A stretch of DNA of 64,000 bases, from positions 1 to 64,000 of the forward strand of contig CAWKDW010000020.1 of assembly GCA_963848475.1 (NCBI GenBank). The letters are read 5' to 3'. The notes under the pieces are model-generated. The model was given only the letters and a program-made list of their open reading frames with translations, had not been told where the DNA came from and did no database searches. The stretch's first letter is position 1, and every line of letters begins with the position of its first letter. Shown in pieces: positions 10,127-19,320 of the stretch. The translations under genes and the position numbers were made by a program. This stretch comes from Solirubrobacter sp963848475. GTDB lineage: Bacteria > Actinomycetota > Thermoleophilia > Solirubrobacterales > Solirubrobacteraceae.

Positions 10127-10486
10127 ATGCCCGAGCTGATCGAGTCCCCGTCGCGCGTCGAGGCCGCCGGGACCAAGCCGAAGCTGATCGACGAGTACGC
10201 CGGTCGGGTCAACAACGGCGAGACCCGCCTGAGCGTGGCGCATATGCGCTCGCCCGCGGGCTGGGTCGAGCCCGGCCAGACGCCGGAGTTCGACGAGTAC
10301 ACGCTCGTGATCGGTGGCGCCCTGCACGTGGAGCACGGAGGCGGCACGCTCGAGGTGCGGACCGGCCAGGCGGTGCTGACCCGCGCGGGCGAGTGGATTC
10401 GCTACTCCACGCCGGCGGGAGCCGAGTACGTCGCCGTCTGCCTGCCCGCCTTCTCCCCGGACACCGTCCACCGCGACGAATCGTGA
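10127..10486 (+). CDS. cupin domain protein
   Basis: A 119-residue single-domain cupin: SVAHMRSPAGWVEPGQTPEF, then EYTLVIGGALHVEHGGG and VRTGQAVLTRAGEWIRYSTP, which are the two cupin motifs around the barrel. The C-terminus reads AEYVAVCLPAFSPDTVHRDES, similar to ethanolamine-utilisation-like cupins of actinobacteria. Metal ligands are incomplete compared with classical dioxygenase cupins, so a binding or regulatory role is as likely as catalysis. Its TGA stop overlaps the GTG of the NAD kinase gene, indicating translational coupling, although no metabolic link is obvious. Confidence 0.75.
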   Translation: MPELIESPSRVEAAGTKPKLIDEYAGRVNNGETRLSVAHMRSPAGWVEPGQTPEFDEYTLVIGGALHVEHGGGTLEVRTGQAVLTRAGEWIRYSTPAGAEYVAVCLPAFSPDTVHRDES

Positions 10487-11352
10487 AACCGGGCGCGATC
10501 GGCGTCGTGGTCCATCCACGGCGCGATAGCCACGACCTGATCGAGTGCGTCGTGCGCTGGGCATACGGGCACGGCAAGGAGGTGCGCGGGCTCGAGGAGG
10601 CGCGCGACCTGATGCCCTCCTCCGTGCGGACCGTGCCCGAGGAAGAACTGGCCGTCCAAGCGGGCCTGGTAATCGGGCTCGGCGGCGACGGCACGATCCT
10701 GCGCGCGCTCAAGCTCGCGACCGAGCACGAGGTGCCGGTGCTGGGCGTGAACCTCGGGCGGCTCGCGTTCCTGGCCGAGGTCAACCTCGACGAGCTGCCG
10801 GAGGCGCTGGACCGGATCGACCGCGACGAGCACTGGATGGAGGAGCGCGCGGTGATGACCGTCACCGGCACGTGCTTCCCGGCGCAGCTCTCCGCGTTCA
10901 ACGATGCCGCGCTCTCGCGCGTCCCCGGCAACGGGCCCGCGGCGCTCGCGGTCGAGGTCGAGGGCGAGATCTTCGCCCGCTACACGGCGGACGCGCTGGT
11001 CATCGCGACCCCGACGGGCTCGACGGCGTACTCGTTCGCGGCCGGCGGGCCGATCGTCTCACCGCGCCACCGCGGTCTGCTCGTGACGCCGGTCGCGCCG
11101 CACGCCGCGTTCGACCGCGCGGTCTTCCTGCACCCCGACGAGCGGCTGCGCGTGCACGTCCTCGATCGCTCGGCACCGCTGCTGTTGGAGGCCGACGGCC
11201 AGAGCGTCACCGAGCTCAACGCGGGCGACTGCATCGAGTTCTCGATCGGCTCGCGGCCGGCGCGGATCCTGCGCCTGCAGCCGCAGGGCTTCTACGAGCG
11301 GGCGCGGCGCAAGCTGCAGCTCACGGACTCCTCCGAGCTCGCTCCGCAATGA
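10483..11352 (+). CDS. nadK: NAD kinase
   Basis: ATP-dependent NAD kinase making NADP+ (289 aa). The diagnostic GGDGT motif is in LVIGLGGDGTILRALKLA, followed by VPVLGVNLGRLAFLAEV (NLG motif), FNDAALSR, and the substrate site DALVIATPTGSTAYSFAAGG. These are the conserved blocks of the PpnK family. GTG at 10483 overlaps the cupin stop, and the nadK stop overlaps the next ATG (ATGA). The frame is complete with no slips, so this stretch of the assembly is reliable. Confidence 0.95.
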   Translation: MKPGAIGVVVHPRRDSHDLIECVVRWAYGHGKEVRGLEEARDLMPSSVRTVPEEELAVQAGLVIGLGGDGTILRALKLATEHEVPVLGVNLGRLAFLAEVNLDELPEALDRIDRDEHWMEERAVMTVTGTCFPAQLSAFNDAALSRVPGNGPAALAVEVEGEIFARYTADALVIATPTGSTAYSFAAGGPIVSPRHRGLLVTPVAPHAAFDRAVFLHPDERLRVHVLDRSAPLLLEADGQSVTELNAGDCIEFSIGSRPARILRLQPQGFYERARRKLQLTDSSELAPQ

Positions 11353-12158
11353 ACCGGCGCGGGCGCGAGCGGCGGGGGCGGCCGGCGCCGGCACCCGTCG
11401 AGCGGCGCACCGAGTACGCCCTGGCCGAGGTCGTCGCCGACCCGGGCCGCCCGTCGACGCGCACGCTGCTGCTCGATGGACGTGAGGCGGGGCAGGTCGA
11501 CCTCGACAGCCCGCGGCGGCTGGGATTTGCCTACATGCGCCGGGTCGCGGACCTGATCGATGCGTTCCGGCCGGAAGGGACGGGGTTGGACGTGGTCCAC
11601 GTGGGCGGCGGCGCGTGCGCGCTCGCGGGCTATGTGCAGGCGACCCGACCGCGATCGCGCCAACTCGTCTTCGAGCTCGACGCCGGCGTGGTCGCGCTGG
11701 CCCGCGAGCACCTGGGGCTGCGCCCGACGCCGCGGCTGCGCGTGAAGGTCGGTGACGCGGCGGAGCTGATCGGCGGCTGCGAGGACGGCTCCGCGGATCT
11801 GGTGATCGGCGATGCGTTCGACGGGCCCTACGTCCCGCGGCAGCTCTCCGGCCCCGCGTTCGTCGCGGAGGTCCGGCGCGTGCTGCGGCCGTCCGGCGTC
11901 TACGCGCTCAACGTGATCGACGTCCCCGGGCTGGAATCGGTGCACGCCCACGATCCGGTCGTCGCTGAGGTCTTCGGGCACGTCGCGTGGGTGGCGCCGC
12001 CCGGCGTCCTGCGCGGCCGTGCCCCGGGCAACGTCGTGCTGCTCGCCTCCGCCGTGCCGCTGCCGCTGGTCGCGCTGCGGCGCGCCGCCTCGGCCGCCGT
12101 CCCGCGCGAGCAGGTGCTGGAGCGCCATGTGGCCGTGGCGACACCGGCCGCCCGATAG
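11349..12158 (+). CDS. spermidine synthase-like methyltransferase-fold protein
   Basis: A 269-residue protein with the Rossmann core of the spermidine/spermine synthase family: GLDVVHVGGGACALAGYVQA as the glycine loop, RQLVFELDAGVVALAREHLG as the acidic loop (Glu-x-Asp), LRVKVGDAAELIGGCEDG and SADLVIGDAFDGPYVPRQL, which carries the GDAF motif. No N-terminal beta-barrel of a true polyamine synthase is clear, and actinobacterial members of this group often act on unknown substrates. It overlaps nadK by 4 bp. The product is soluble, and polyamine synthesis is only one possibility. Confidence 0.75.
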   Translation: MNRRGRERRGRPAPAPVERRTEYALAEVVADPGRPSTRTLLLDGREAGQVDLDSPRRLGFAYMRRVADLIDAFRPEGTGLDVVHVGGGACALAGYVQATRPRSRQLVFELDAGVVALAREHLGLRPTPRLRVKVGDAAELIGGCEDGSADLVIGDAFDGPYVPRQLSGPAFVAEVRRVLRPSGVYALNVIDVPGLESVHAHDPVVAEVFGHVAWVAPPGVLRGRAPGNVVLLASAVPLPLVALRRAASAAVPREQVLERHVAVATPAAR

Positions 12159-12167
12159 CGTCCACGC

Positions 12168-13687
12168 ATCACCAGTCGGCAGAAGCAACTGGCCCTCGCG
12201 GCCGCGATCATGGGCTCGTTCGTCGCGGGGCTGGACGCGACGGCCGTCAACGTCGCTCTGCCGTCGATCCGCGACGACCTCGGCGGCGGGCTCGCCGGCC
12301 AGCAGTGGGTCTCCAACGCGTACCTGCTGACGCTCGGCTCGCTGATCCTCGTGGCGGGCTCGCTGGGCGACCTCTACGGTGAGCGGAAGGTGTTCTCGAT
12401 CGGGGTCGGCGGCTTCGGCCTGGTCTCGATCATCTGCGCCATCGCCCCGACGATCGAGGTCCTGATCGCCGGCCGCGCGCTGCAGGGCGTCTTCGGCGCG
12501 CTGCTGACGCCGAGTGCGCTGGCCGTGATCATCGCCACGTTCGCCGCCGAGGAGCGCGGCGCCGCGATCGGGTCCTGGACCGCGTGGTCGGGCATCGCGA
12601 TGGTGATCGGGCCGCTGGTGGGCGGCTGGCTGGTCGACACCGCGTCGTGGCGCTGGATCTTCGCCATCAACGTGCCGTTCGTGCTGCTCACGCTGGGGCT
12701 CGTCGCCGATCGCCGTGCCGAAGCCCTCCGGCGCGCGCCGCCAGGTACACCTGGACTGGCTCGGTGCGCTGCTGACGACGCTCGGCCTCGCGGGTCCCGG
12801 TGCTCGCCCTGATCCGCCAGCCGGAGCTGGGCTGGGCGGATCCGCAGGTCTGGGCCGTCGGGCTCGGTGGGATCGCGCTGCTGGTGCTCTTCGTCCTGCA
12901 CGAGCGGCGCACCGCGGAGCCGATGCTGCCGCTGGACCTGTTCAAGCGCCGCAACTTCTCCTTCGGGAACCTGCAGACGTTCGCGATGTACGGCGGCCTC
13001 GGCGCGATGTTCTTCTTCCTCACGCTGTTCCTGCAGCAGGTCGCGGGCTACGACGCGTTTCAGGCCGGGGTCGCGACGATCCCGACCACGCTCGTGATGT
13101 TCACCCTCTCCAAGCGGGCCGGGCGGCTCGCCGATCGCTTCGGCCCGCGCTTCTTCATGGGCATCGGACCGCTCGTCAGCGCGGTCGGCATCTCGCTGAT
13201 GCTGCGGCTCGACCAGGACATCGACTACTGGACCGAGCTGTTCCCGGCGCTGCTGATCTTCTCGTTCGGCCTCGTCGCGACCGTCGCGCCGCTGACGGCG
13301 ACGGTGCTGGCGGACGCCGACGAGCGCAACGCCGGCATCGCCTCGGGCGTCAACAACGCGACCGCGCGCGTCGCGGGCCTGTTGTGCATCGCCGCGATCG
13401 GCGCGATCGTCTCCGCCGTCTACGCCGGCGACATGGACGGCCTCGCGACGGCCGACACGCTCGAGGTCATCCCGGGCATGCCGCAGTCCCTGGACGCCTC
13501 GATCCACGCCTTCCACGTCGGCATCGGCGTCTGCGCCGTGCTGGTCGCGACCGGCGGGCTGCTCGGCCTCTTCGGCATCCGCAACCCCGATCGCGACATG
13601 CATTGCGAGGAGTACGCCGAGGGCGCGTATTCCGTCCAGGCCCCACACTCCCCGATCGGCCGGGAGCCCTCGCCCTCCGCCCGCTAG
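12168..13687 (+). CDS. MFS drug exporter, DHA2/EmrB-QacA type, frameshifted
   Basis: The protein has about 14 predicted membrane helices. Helix 1 reads MGSFVAGLDATAVNVALPSI, the DHA2 motif D1 region; then QQWVSNAYLLTLGSLILVAG, motif A SLGDLYGERKVF, IAGRALQGVFGALLTPSALA (motif C region) and ASWRWIFAINVPF. Two slips (about 12705 and 12797) shift the loop HLDWLGALLTTLGLAG, after which the second half is intact to TAG at 13687. Homology suggests the start is at 12168 (ITSRQKQLALAAA), where the codon is ATC, perhaps a miscalled ATG; the next in-frame ATG is 12210. The likely role is proton-driven efflux of hydrophobic toxicants. No regulator lies next to it. Confidence 0.8.
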
Positions 13688-13696
13688 GTTCGGGGG

Positions 13697-13873
13697 ATGG
13701 GCGACGTGACCGACTCCCTGCTGCGCGCCGGCTTCGTCGAGACGCTGTTCCACTGCCCGTCGTGCGGGCTCGCCGGCACGAGCCTCTCGCGCCCGACCGC
13801 CCTGCTCGAGCGCGCCTGTCTCGACTGTGACGAGCCGGTCGTGACGACGGTGCTCGACCGCTTCGCCCGCTAG
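13697..13873 (+). CDS. small zinc-ribbon-like protein (58 aa)
   Basis: ATG at 13697 follows a GGGGG ribosome site directly downstream of the MFS stop. The protein has two CxxC pairs: LFHCPSCGLAG and ACLDCDEPVV, spaced as in a rubredoxin-like zinc ribbon, and ends with a charged tail, LDRFAR. It is short and complete. The function is not known; such ribbons often bind nucleic acid or a partner protein. Its stop overlaps by 4 bp the end of the minus-strand phosphoesterase fragment. Confidence 0.6.
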   Translation: MGDVTDSLLRAGFVETLFHCPSCGLAGTSLSRPTALLERACLDCDEPVVTTVLDRFAR

Positions 13874-14313
13874 ATCAGGTCTTCGAAGATCCGCGTCACG
13901 ACCATCGGCTCGACGGGGTCGATCAGCGCCGCGTTCACGGACCGCTCGTCGGGCCAGACCTCGAGGATTCGCCTGCCGGCGGCGGCCGCGTCGTACGCGG
14001 TCCGCCGCGCCTCGGGCACGCCGTCGGCCACCCACAGCCAGCGTGCCGCGCCGTCGCCCTCGTACGGCAGCCCGACACTGCCGGCGTTGACGAAGCGCAC
14101 GCCGCCGACGCGGCGATCGTCCTGCTGATGCGTGTGACCGGCGACCACGGTCGCCGCGGTCACGCCGGTGAGCACCTCGGCCCAGCGCTCCGGGGTGGAG
14201 ATGCGCGTGGCCATCTCGTCGTCGCGCCGCGGGCTCGCGTGGCAGTACAGGACGCCGTCGAACTCCAGCGTCAGCGGCAGCTCGGCGAACGCGGGATGCT
14301 TTGACGATGCCAC
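13870..14313 (-). pseudogene. metallophosphoesterase, N-terminally truncated
   Basis: Only the C-terminal half of a calcineurin-like phosphoesterase is present. It keeps VLYCHASPRRDDEMATR, the metal-binding VVAGHTHQQDDRRVGGVRF, the NAGSVGLPYEGDG motif and EPMVVTRIFE near the end. The expected first about 100 residues, with the DxH, GD and GNHD metal ligands, are missing. The sequence upstream of the only usable start (GTG 14313) is occupied by the divergent peptidase gene, whose start at 14307 also overlaps it. Without the missing ligands the product should be inactive. It is either a deletion remnant or an assembly loss. Confidence 0.6.
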
Positions 14314-14978
14314 CCGTGTTCCTGATCGGCGGCGGGCGCGGAGACGACGCCGTGCGCGCCTCGCACACGCCCTTCGTCGACGCCGTCGAGGGCCGCCCGA
14401 TCGTCACGGTCGTCCTCGACGAGGGCGAGGACACCGACGTCGAGCGCTGGAGTTCGGGGCTGACGCTCTCCGGTGCCGTCGATGTCCGTCCGCTCGTGGT
14501 CTCCAAGGAGCGGCCGCCGCTGCGCGGGGACTTCGAAGGCGCGGGCGGCGTGTTCGTCGCGGGCGGCTGGACTCCGGGCTACCACGAGGCGCTCGTCGGG
14601 ACCGATTGGCTGCCGCCGGATGCCGTCTACGCCGGGTTCTCGGCCGGCGCGGCGATCGCGGGCCGCTGGGCGATCGTCGGCGGCTGGCGCCTGGGCGAGT
14701 TGGAGATCTGTGCCGAGGAGGCCGGTGAGGAGCTGGAGCCGCTGACGGTCCTCGACGGTCTCGGCCTCGTCCCGTTCGCCGTCGACGTCCACGCGACCCA
14801 GTGGGGCACCTTGACCCGGCTCGCGCACGCCGTCCGCGGCCGGCTCGCGCCGGAGGGCTGGGCGGTCGACGAGGGGACCACCCTGATCTACGACGGCGGG
14901 CGCACCCGCGTCGAGGGCATCGGCGTGGCCTACCACCTGAGCGGCGATCTCCGCCTGCGGATCGAACGGGCGACGTGA
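14307..14978 (+). CDS. peptidase S51-like / class I glutamine amidotransferase-fold protein
   Basis: A 223-residue protein of the cyanophycinase/dipeptidase-E superfamily. It begins MPPVFLIGGGRGDDAVRASH, has VFVAGGWTPGYHEALVGTDW, and the nucleophile elbow YAGFSAGAAIAGRWAI with the catalytic serine in FSAGA. Later it reads FAVDVHATQWGTLTRLAHAV and ALIYDGG-like sequence. It probably cleaves a small peptide or amide, but the substrate is unknown. The ATG at 14307 is preferred to an upstream TTG. The stop overlaps the GTG of the next gene (GTGA), so they are likely coupled. Confidence 0.8.
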   Translation: MPPVFLIGGGRGDDAVRASHTPFVDAVEGRPIVTVVLDEGEDTDVERWSSGLTLSGAVDVRPLVVSKERPPLRGDFEGAGGVFVAGGWTPGYHEALVGTDWLPPDAVYAGFSAGAAIAGRWAIVGGWRLGELEICAEEAGEELEPLTVLDGLGLVPFAVDVHATQWGTLTRLAHAVRGRLAPEGWAVDEGTTLIYDGGRTRVEGIGVAYHLSGDLRLRIERAT

Positions 14979-15274
14979 AGCCGATCACCGGACCGTGGGT
15001 GCAGTCGCACGAGGAGGGCGATCGCGACCGCGTGGTCCTGCGCCGCCCGGACTATCCGTTCCCGCCGGCGCGCGGGCGGGTGGCGATCACCCTCGAGGCC
15101 GGCGGGGTGGTCGCCGTGGGGCATCCCGGTCCTGACGACCGGCGCGTGAACGCGACCGGAACGTGGACCCTGTCCGGGTCGCGCCTGGTGATCTCGGCGC
15201 CAGGCCTCGCCGGCGAGTTCGATGTCGAGACCGTCGATGAGCAGACGCTGATCCTGCGCCGCAAGGGGGAATGA
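14975..15274 (+). CDS. hypothetical 99-aa beta-strand-rich protein
   Basis: GTG at 14975 overlaps the S51-like gene. The sequence is a run of short beta strands: VVLRRPDYPFPPARGRVAIT, VAVGHPGPDDRRVNATGTW, LSGSRLVISAPGLAGEFDVE and EQTLILRRKGE, resembling a small lipocalin-like or META-type barrel. There is no signal peptide. The stop overlaps the ATG of the metalloprotease gene (ATGA), so three genes, 14307-16230, form one translationally coupled unit. A role as an inhibitor or partner of one of the flanking peptidases is possible but unproven. Confidence 0.5.
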   Translation: MKPITGPWVQSHEEGDRDRVVLRRPDYPFPPARGRVAITLEAGGVVAVGHPGPDDRRVNATGTWTLSGSRLVISAPGLAGEFDVETVDEQTLILRRKGE

Positions 15275-16230
15275 CGATGGCCGTAGAGACGCAACCCAGC
15301 CGCCGCACGTGCGCGACGATGGCGGTGCACCATCGGCTGCTGCGCACCGTCGACGGGTATGCCGAGCGGTGCTCCGAGAACGAGAACCACGCGCTGCGGG
15401 CGCTGGCCTCGTCGTCGGCCGGCCGCGAGGGCTGCACCGAGATCCCCGTGGTCGTGCACGTGGTCTACAAGACCGACGAGCAGAACATCTCCGACGCGCA
15501 GATCGCCAGCCAGATCGACGTGCTCAACGCGGACTTCCGCAAGCGCAACGCCGACGTGGCGAACGCGCCGGCGCCGTTCGCTCCCCTGGCGGCCGACGCC
15601 CGCGTCCAGTTCACGCTGGCCGAGGTCACCCGCACGCAGACGACGGTCGACAGCTTCGACAGCGACGACGCCGTCAAGTCGGCCGCCACAGGCGGCGCCG
15701 ACGCGTGGGACGCCGACGAGTACCTGAACCTCTGGGTCTGCCAGCTCGGCGGCGGCCTGCTCGGCTACGCGCAGTTCCCGGGCGGGCCGGCGCAGACCGA
15801 CGGCGTCGTCATCCTGCACTCCGGCTTCGGCACGACGGGCACGGCCGCGGCGCCGTTCGACCTCGGCCGCACAGCGACCCACGAGGTCGGCCACTGGCTG
15901 AACCTGCGCCACATCTGGGGCGACGACGGGACGGGGTGCGCCGGCGACGACTTCGTCCCCGACACCCCCAACCAGGGCGGCCCCAACTACGGAACGCCCG
16001 CGTTCCCCACCGTCAGCTGCGACAACGGCCCCGACGGCGACATGTTCATGGACTACATGGACTACGTCGACGACGCGGCGATGTTCATGTTCTCGGCCGG
16101 CCAGGTCACCCGCATGCAGGCGACGCTCGACCGCGCCCGCAGCGCGATCGGCAAGGCGAGTCGCGTGCGCGTGATCACTGGCAGGCCTCGCACTCCTCGC
16201 CGTTGCGCATCGCCTCGATCGAGCACGTGA
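15271..16230 (+). CDS. M43 family zinc metalloprotease (pappalysin-like)
   Basis: The extended zinc-binding motif HExxHxxGxxH-like appears as THEVGHWLNLRH (about 15880-15912), followed by the Met-turn region MFMDYMDYVDDAAMFMF, the signature of metzincin family M43. Upstream are IPVVVHVVYKTDEQNISD and the ADFRKRNADVANAP block typical of M43B enzymes. About 300 residues. No clear signal peptide is present; the N-terminus MTMAVETQPSRRTCATMAV is charged, unlike most secreted members. The last about 20 residues look non-homologous and overlap the convergent nrdA end by 56 bp, so a slip near 16160 may have lengthened the frame. The likely role is protein or peptide hydrolysis. Confidence 0.8.
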   Translation: MTMAVETQPSRRTCATMAVHHRLLRTVDGYAERCSENENHALRALASSSAGREGCTEIPVVVHVVYKTDEQNISDAQIASQIDVLNADFRKRNADVANAPAPFAPLAADARVQFTLAEVTRTQTTVDSFDSDDAVKSAATGGADAWDADEYLNLWVCQLGGGLLGYAQFPGGPAQTDGVVILHSGFGTTGTAAAPFDLGRTATHEVGHWLNLRHIWGDDGTGCAGDDFVPDTPNQGGPNYGTPAFPTVSCDNGPDGDMFMDYMDYVDDAAMFMFSAGQVTRMQATLDRARSAIGKASRVRVITGRPRTPRRCASPRSST

Positions 16231-19200
16231 CGGCGTCCGGGACCTCGGCCGCGACGGTCGTCTTCTCGATCGTGGAGGCGCCCAGCGTGCGCAGGTAGTA
16301 CGTGGTCTTGAGCCCCGTATGCCAGGCGCGGCGGTACATGTGGCTCATCGCCTTCATGTCCGGCGCGGCGAGGAAGAGGTTCAGCGACTGCGACTGGTCG
16401 ATCCACTTCTGGCGGCGCGCGGCGGCGTCGATGAGCCACTCGGGCTCGATCTGGAACGCGGTCCGGTAGCGCTCGCGCAGCTCGACGGCACCGCCGGGAT
16501 CTTGGAGACGTCGCCCTCGACCGCCTTCAGGCGCTCCGCCATCTGCCGCGTCCCAGAGGCCGAGCGCCTTCAGGTCGCGCACGAGGAACGGGTTGAGCAC
16601 GATGAAGTCGCCGGAGAGGTTGGACTTGGCGAACAGGTTCTTGTAGGTCGGCTCGATGCAGGGCGAGGTGCCCATGATGTTCGCGATCGTCGCGGTAGGG
16701 GCGATCGCGATCACGTTCGAGTTGCGCATGCCCTGGGCGGCGATCTTGGCCCGCAGCGGCGCCCAGTCCAGCCGGCCTCCGGTGAGGACGTCGATCGCCT
16801 CGCCACGCTCGGCCGCGAGCAGCTGCACCGTGTCCTGGGGGAGCAGGCCGCGGTCCCACTTCGAGCCCGGGTAGGACGGGTAGGTCCCGCGCTCGCCGGC
16901 CAGGTCCGAGGACGCCTCGTAGGCGTAGTAGGCGATCGCCTCCATCGCCTCGTCGGAGAAGTCCACGCCCTCCGGCGACGCGAACGCGGTCCCGCGACGG
17001 TAGAGCGCGTACTGCAGCCCCATCACGCCCAGCCCGACGGGACGGTGGCGGCCGTTCGCCGTCGCGGCCGGCTCGGTCGGGTAGAAGTTGACGTCGATCA
17101 CGGCGTCCAGCGCGCGGACGGCGATCCGGATCGTCTCGCGCAGCTTGCCGTGGTCGAGCGCGCCGTCGGCGAGCAGGTGCTGGTCGAGCACGACCGAGCC
17201 GAGGTTGCAGACCGCCGTCTCGTCGGGGCCTGTATTCAAGGTGATCTCGGTGCAGAGGTTGCTCGAGTGGATCACGCCCGCGTGGTCCTGGGGGCTGCGG
17301 ACGTTGCACGGGTCCTTGAAGGTCAGCCACGGGTGGCCGGTCTCGAAGAGCATCTTGAGCATCTGCTTCCAGAGCTCCAGTGCGGGCATCGTCTCGCCGT
17401 GCAGTTCGCCCGCATCGACGCGCGCCTCATACGCCTCGTAGCGGGACGCGAAGTCCGCGCCGTAGGTCTCGTGCAGGTCGGGCACGTCGTTGGAGCGAAA
17501 CAGCGTCCACGAGCCGCGCGCCTCGACGCGCTGCATGAACAGGTCCGGGATCCAGCACGCGGTGTTCATGTCGTGCGTGCGCCGGCGGTCGTCGCCCGTG
17601 TTGCGCCGCAGCTCGAGGAACTCGCGGATGTCGTTGTGCCAGACCTCGAGGTAGGCGCAGCCGGAGCCGGCCCGCTTGCCGCCCTGGTTGACGGCGACGA
17701 GCTGGTCGTTGTGCATCTTCAGGAAGGGCACGACGCCCTGGCTCTCGCCGTTGGTGGACTCGATGTGCGAGCCGGTGCCGCGGACCGCGGTCCACGAGCC
17801 GCCGAGGCCGCCGGCCCACTTCGAGCACATCGCGTTCTCGGCGATGCCGCGCCCGACGATCGAGGACAGCGTGTCCTCGATCTTGTAGACGTAGCAAGAC
17901 GACAGCTGCGAGTGCAGCGTGCCGGCGTTGAACAGCGTCGGCGTCGACGAGCAGAAGCGCCGCTGGCGGTAGACGGTGTAGAGGTCGAGCGTGCGCGCGT
18001 CGCGCTCGCTCTCCTGCTCGCCGAGCGAGACGCCCATCGCGACGCGCAGCCAGAACAGCTGCGGCGCCTCGATCCGGCGCGGCCGCGCGCCGGTCTTGTC
18101 GATCAGCAGGTAGCGGTCATAGAGCGTCTGCAGGCCGAGGAAGTCGAAGTCCAGATCGGCGGTGGGGTCGATTCCCGCAGCGAGCCGCGCCGAGGTCGTA
18201 CGACAGCAGTCGCGGATCGATCCGGCCGATCTTCACCCCGTGGCGCAGGGCGGTCTTGAAGCCGCGCTCGTGGAAGCGCTTGAGCGCGCCGATCCCGTCG
18301 CGGACGATGTCCCAGCCGAGCGTCTCCTCGTACACGTACGAGAGCAGGATCCGGCCGGCGAAGCGCGAGTACTCGGCGTCACGCTCCATCAGCGCCTTCG
18401 CGTTGAGGACGACCAGCCGCGAGAGGTCGGCGCGGGCGATCCCGGGGCGGATCGCGCGCCGCAGCTCGCGCTCCAGGGCGGCGTCGTCGAGGGCGAGCGA
18501 GAGGCCGATCGACGCGAACGCGATCCGCTCGCGGAGGTCGGCGCCGCTCCAGGACCGCTCGCGCCCGTCGGCGTCCACGACCGGGATCGCGGCCGGCGCG
18601 ACGGCCTCGACCTGCGAGCGCGCGCGCAGCATCGCCCGCTCCGCGCGGTAGACGATGTAGCGCTCCGCGACGCGCATGTGGCCGGCGAGGACGAGCTCCT
18701 CCTGGACGACGTCCTGCACCGTCTCGATCGGGACGTACGCGGTCCCGAGCGCGTGCGCGCGCGTCGCCGACGCGCTCGGCCAGCGCGACCGCCGGCTCGG
18801 ACTCCAGCCCGAGCGAGAGGAACGCCTTGCGGATCGCGACCTCGATCTTGACCGTGCTCCAGGCCGCGACCTCGCCGGAGCGACGGATCAGGCGGACGGT
18901 GGTGCGTGTCGAGGTGGTCGGCAGCGCGCGGCGCAGCACGAGCGCCTTGGCGACGTCGTAGTAGCCGGCGGAGATCAGCGCCGCCTCGACCAGCGTGGAG
19001 AGATCGTGGACGGTGACGGTCGTCGCACCGTCGAGGCGTTCGAGCACGTCGGCGGTGCAGGCGCGCACGATCGCCCGCGCGGCCACCGTGTCGGCCTCCG
19101 CGTCGCCGCCGGCGGCCGCCAGCACGGCCAGCGCGTCGGCGACCATCGCGGCCGGCAGTTCGGCCGTCAGCGGCGCCTCGCCGCCGTCCTCGTCGACCAC

Positions 19201-19317
19201 GCGCACGGTCGGCACGCCGCCGTCGAAGGGCGGGAGCGTGACGCCGGGCAACGACGGCTGCGCGGCGGCGCGCTTGAGCTCGAGGTCCTGCAGGATCTCG
19301 GCGAATTCGATGACCAT
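16175..19317 (-). CDS. nrdA: class I ribonucleotide reductase, alpha subunit with two ATP-cones, frameshifted
   Basis: The large catalytic subunit, about 1045 codons, reducing ribonucleoside diphosphates with the radical from NrdB. Two ATP-cone domains lie at the N-terminus: TVRVVDEDGGEAPLTAELPA (about 19100-19210) and VRLIRRSGEVAAWSTVKIEV (about 18830-18890), implying dATP/ATP overall regulation. Catalytic blocks follow: SQLSSCYVY (redox Cys), SSNLCTEITLN (Asn-Cys-Glu radical site), AVCNLGSVVLD (second redox Cys), KTTYYLRTLG (radical-transfer tyrosines) and a C-terminal EECEACQ with the shuttle Cys pair. Slips occur near 18765, 18170 and a compensated pair near 16500. ATG at 19317 is 3 bp after the nrdB stop, so nrdB-nrdA form one operon. 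Confidence 0.9.
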
Positions 19318-19320
19318 GAC

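Noticed and set aside
16319..18259. 646-codon open frame antisense to nrdA
   Set aside because: High-GC shadow of the real nrdA frame; Arg/Val/Leu-rich with no domain and no ribosome site.
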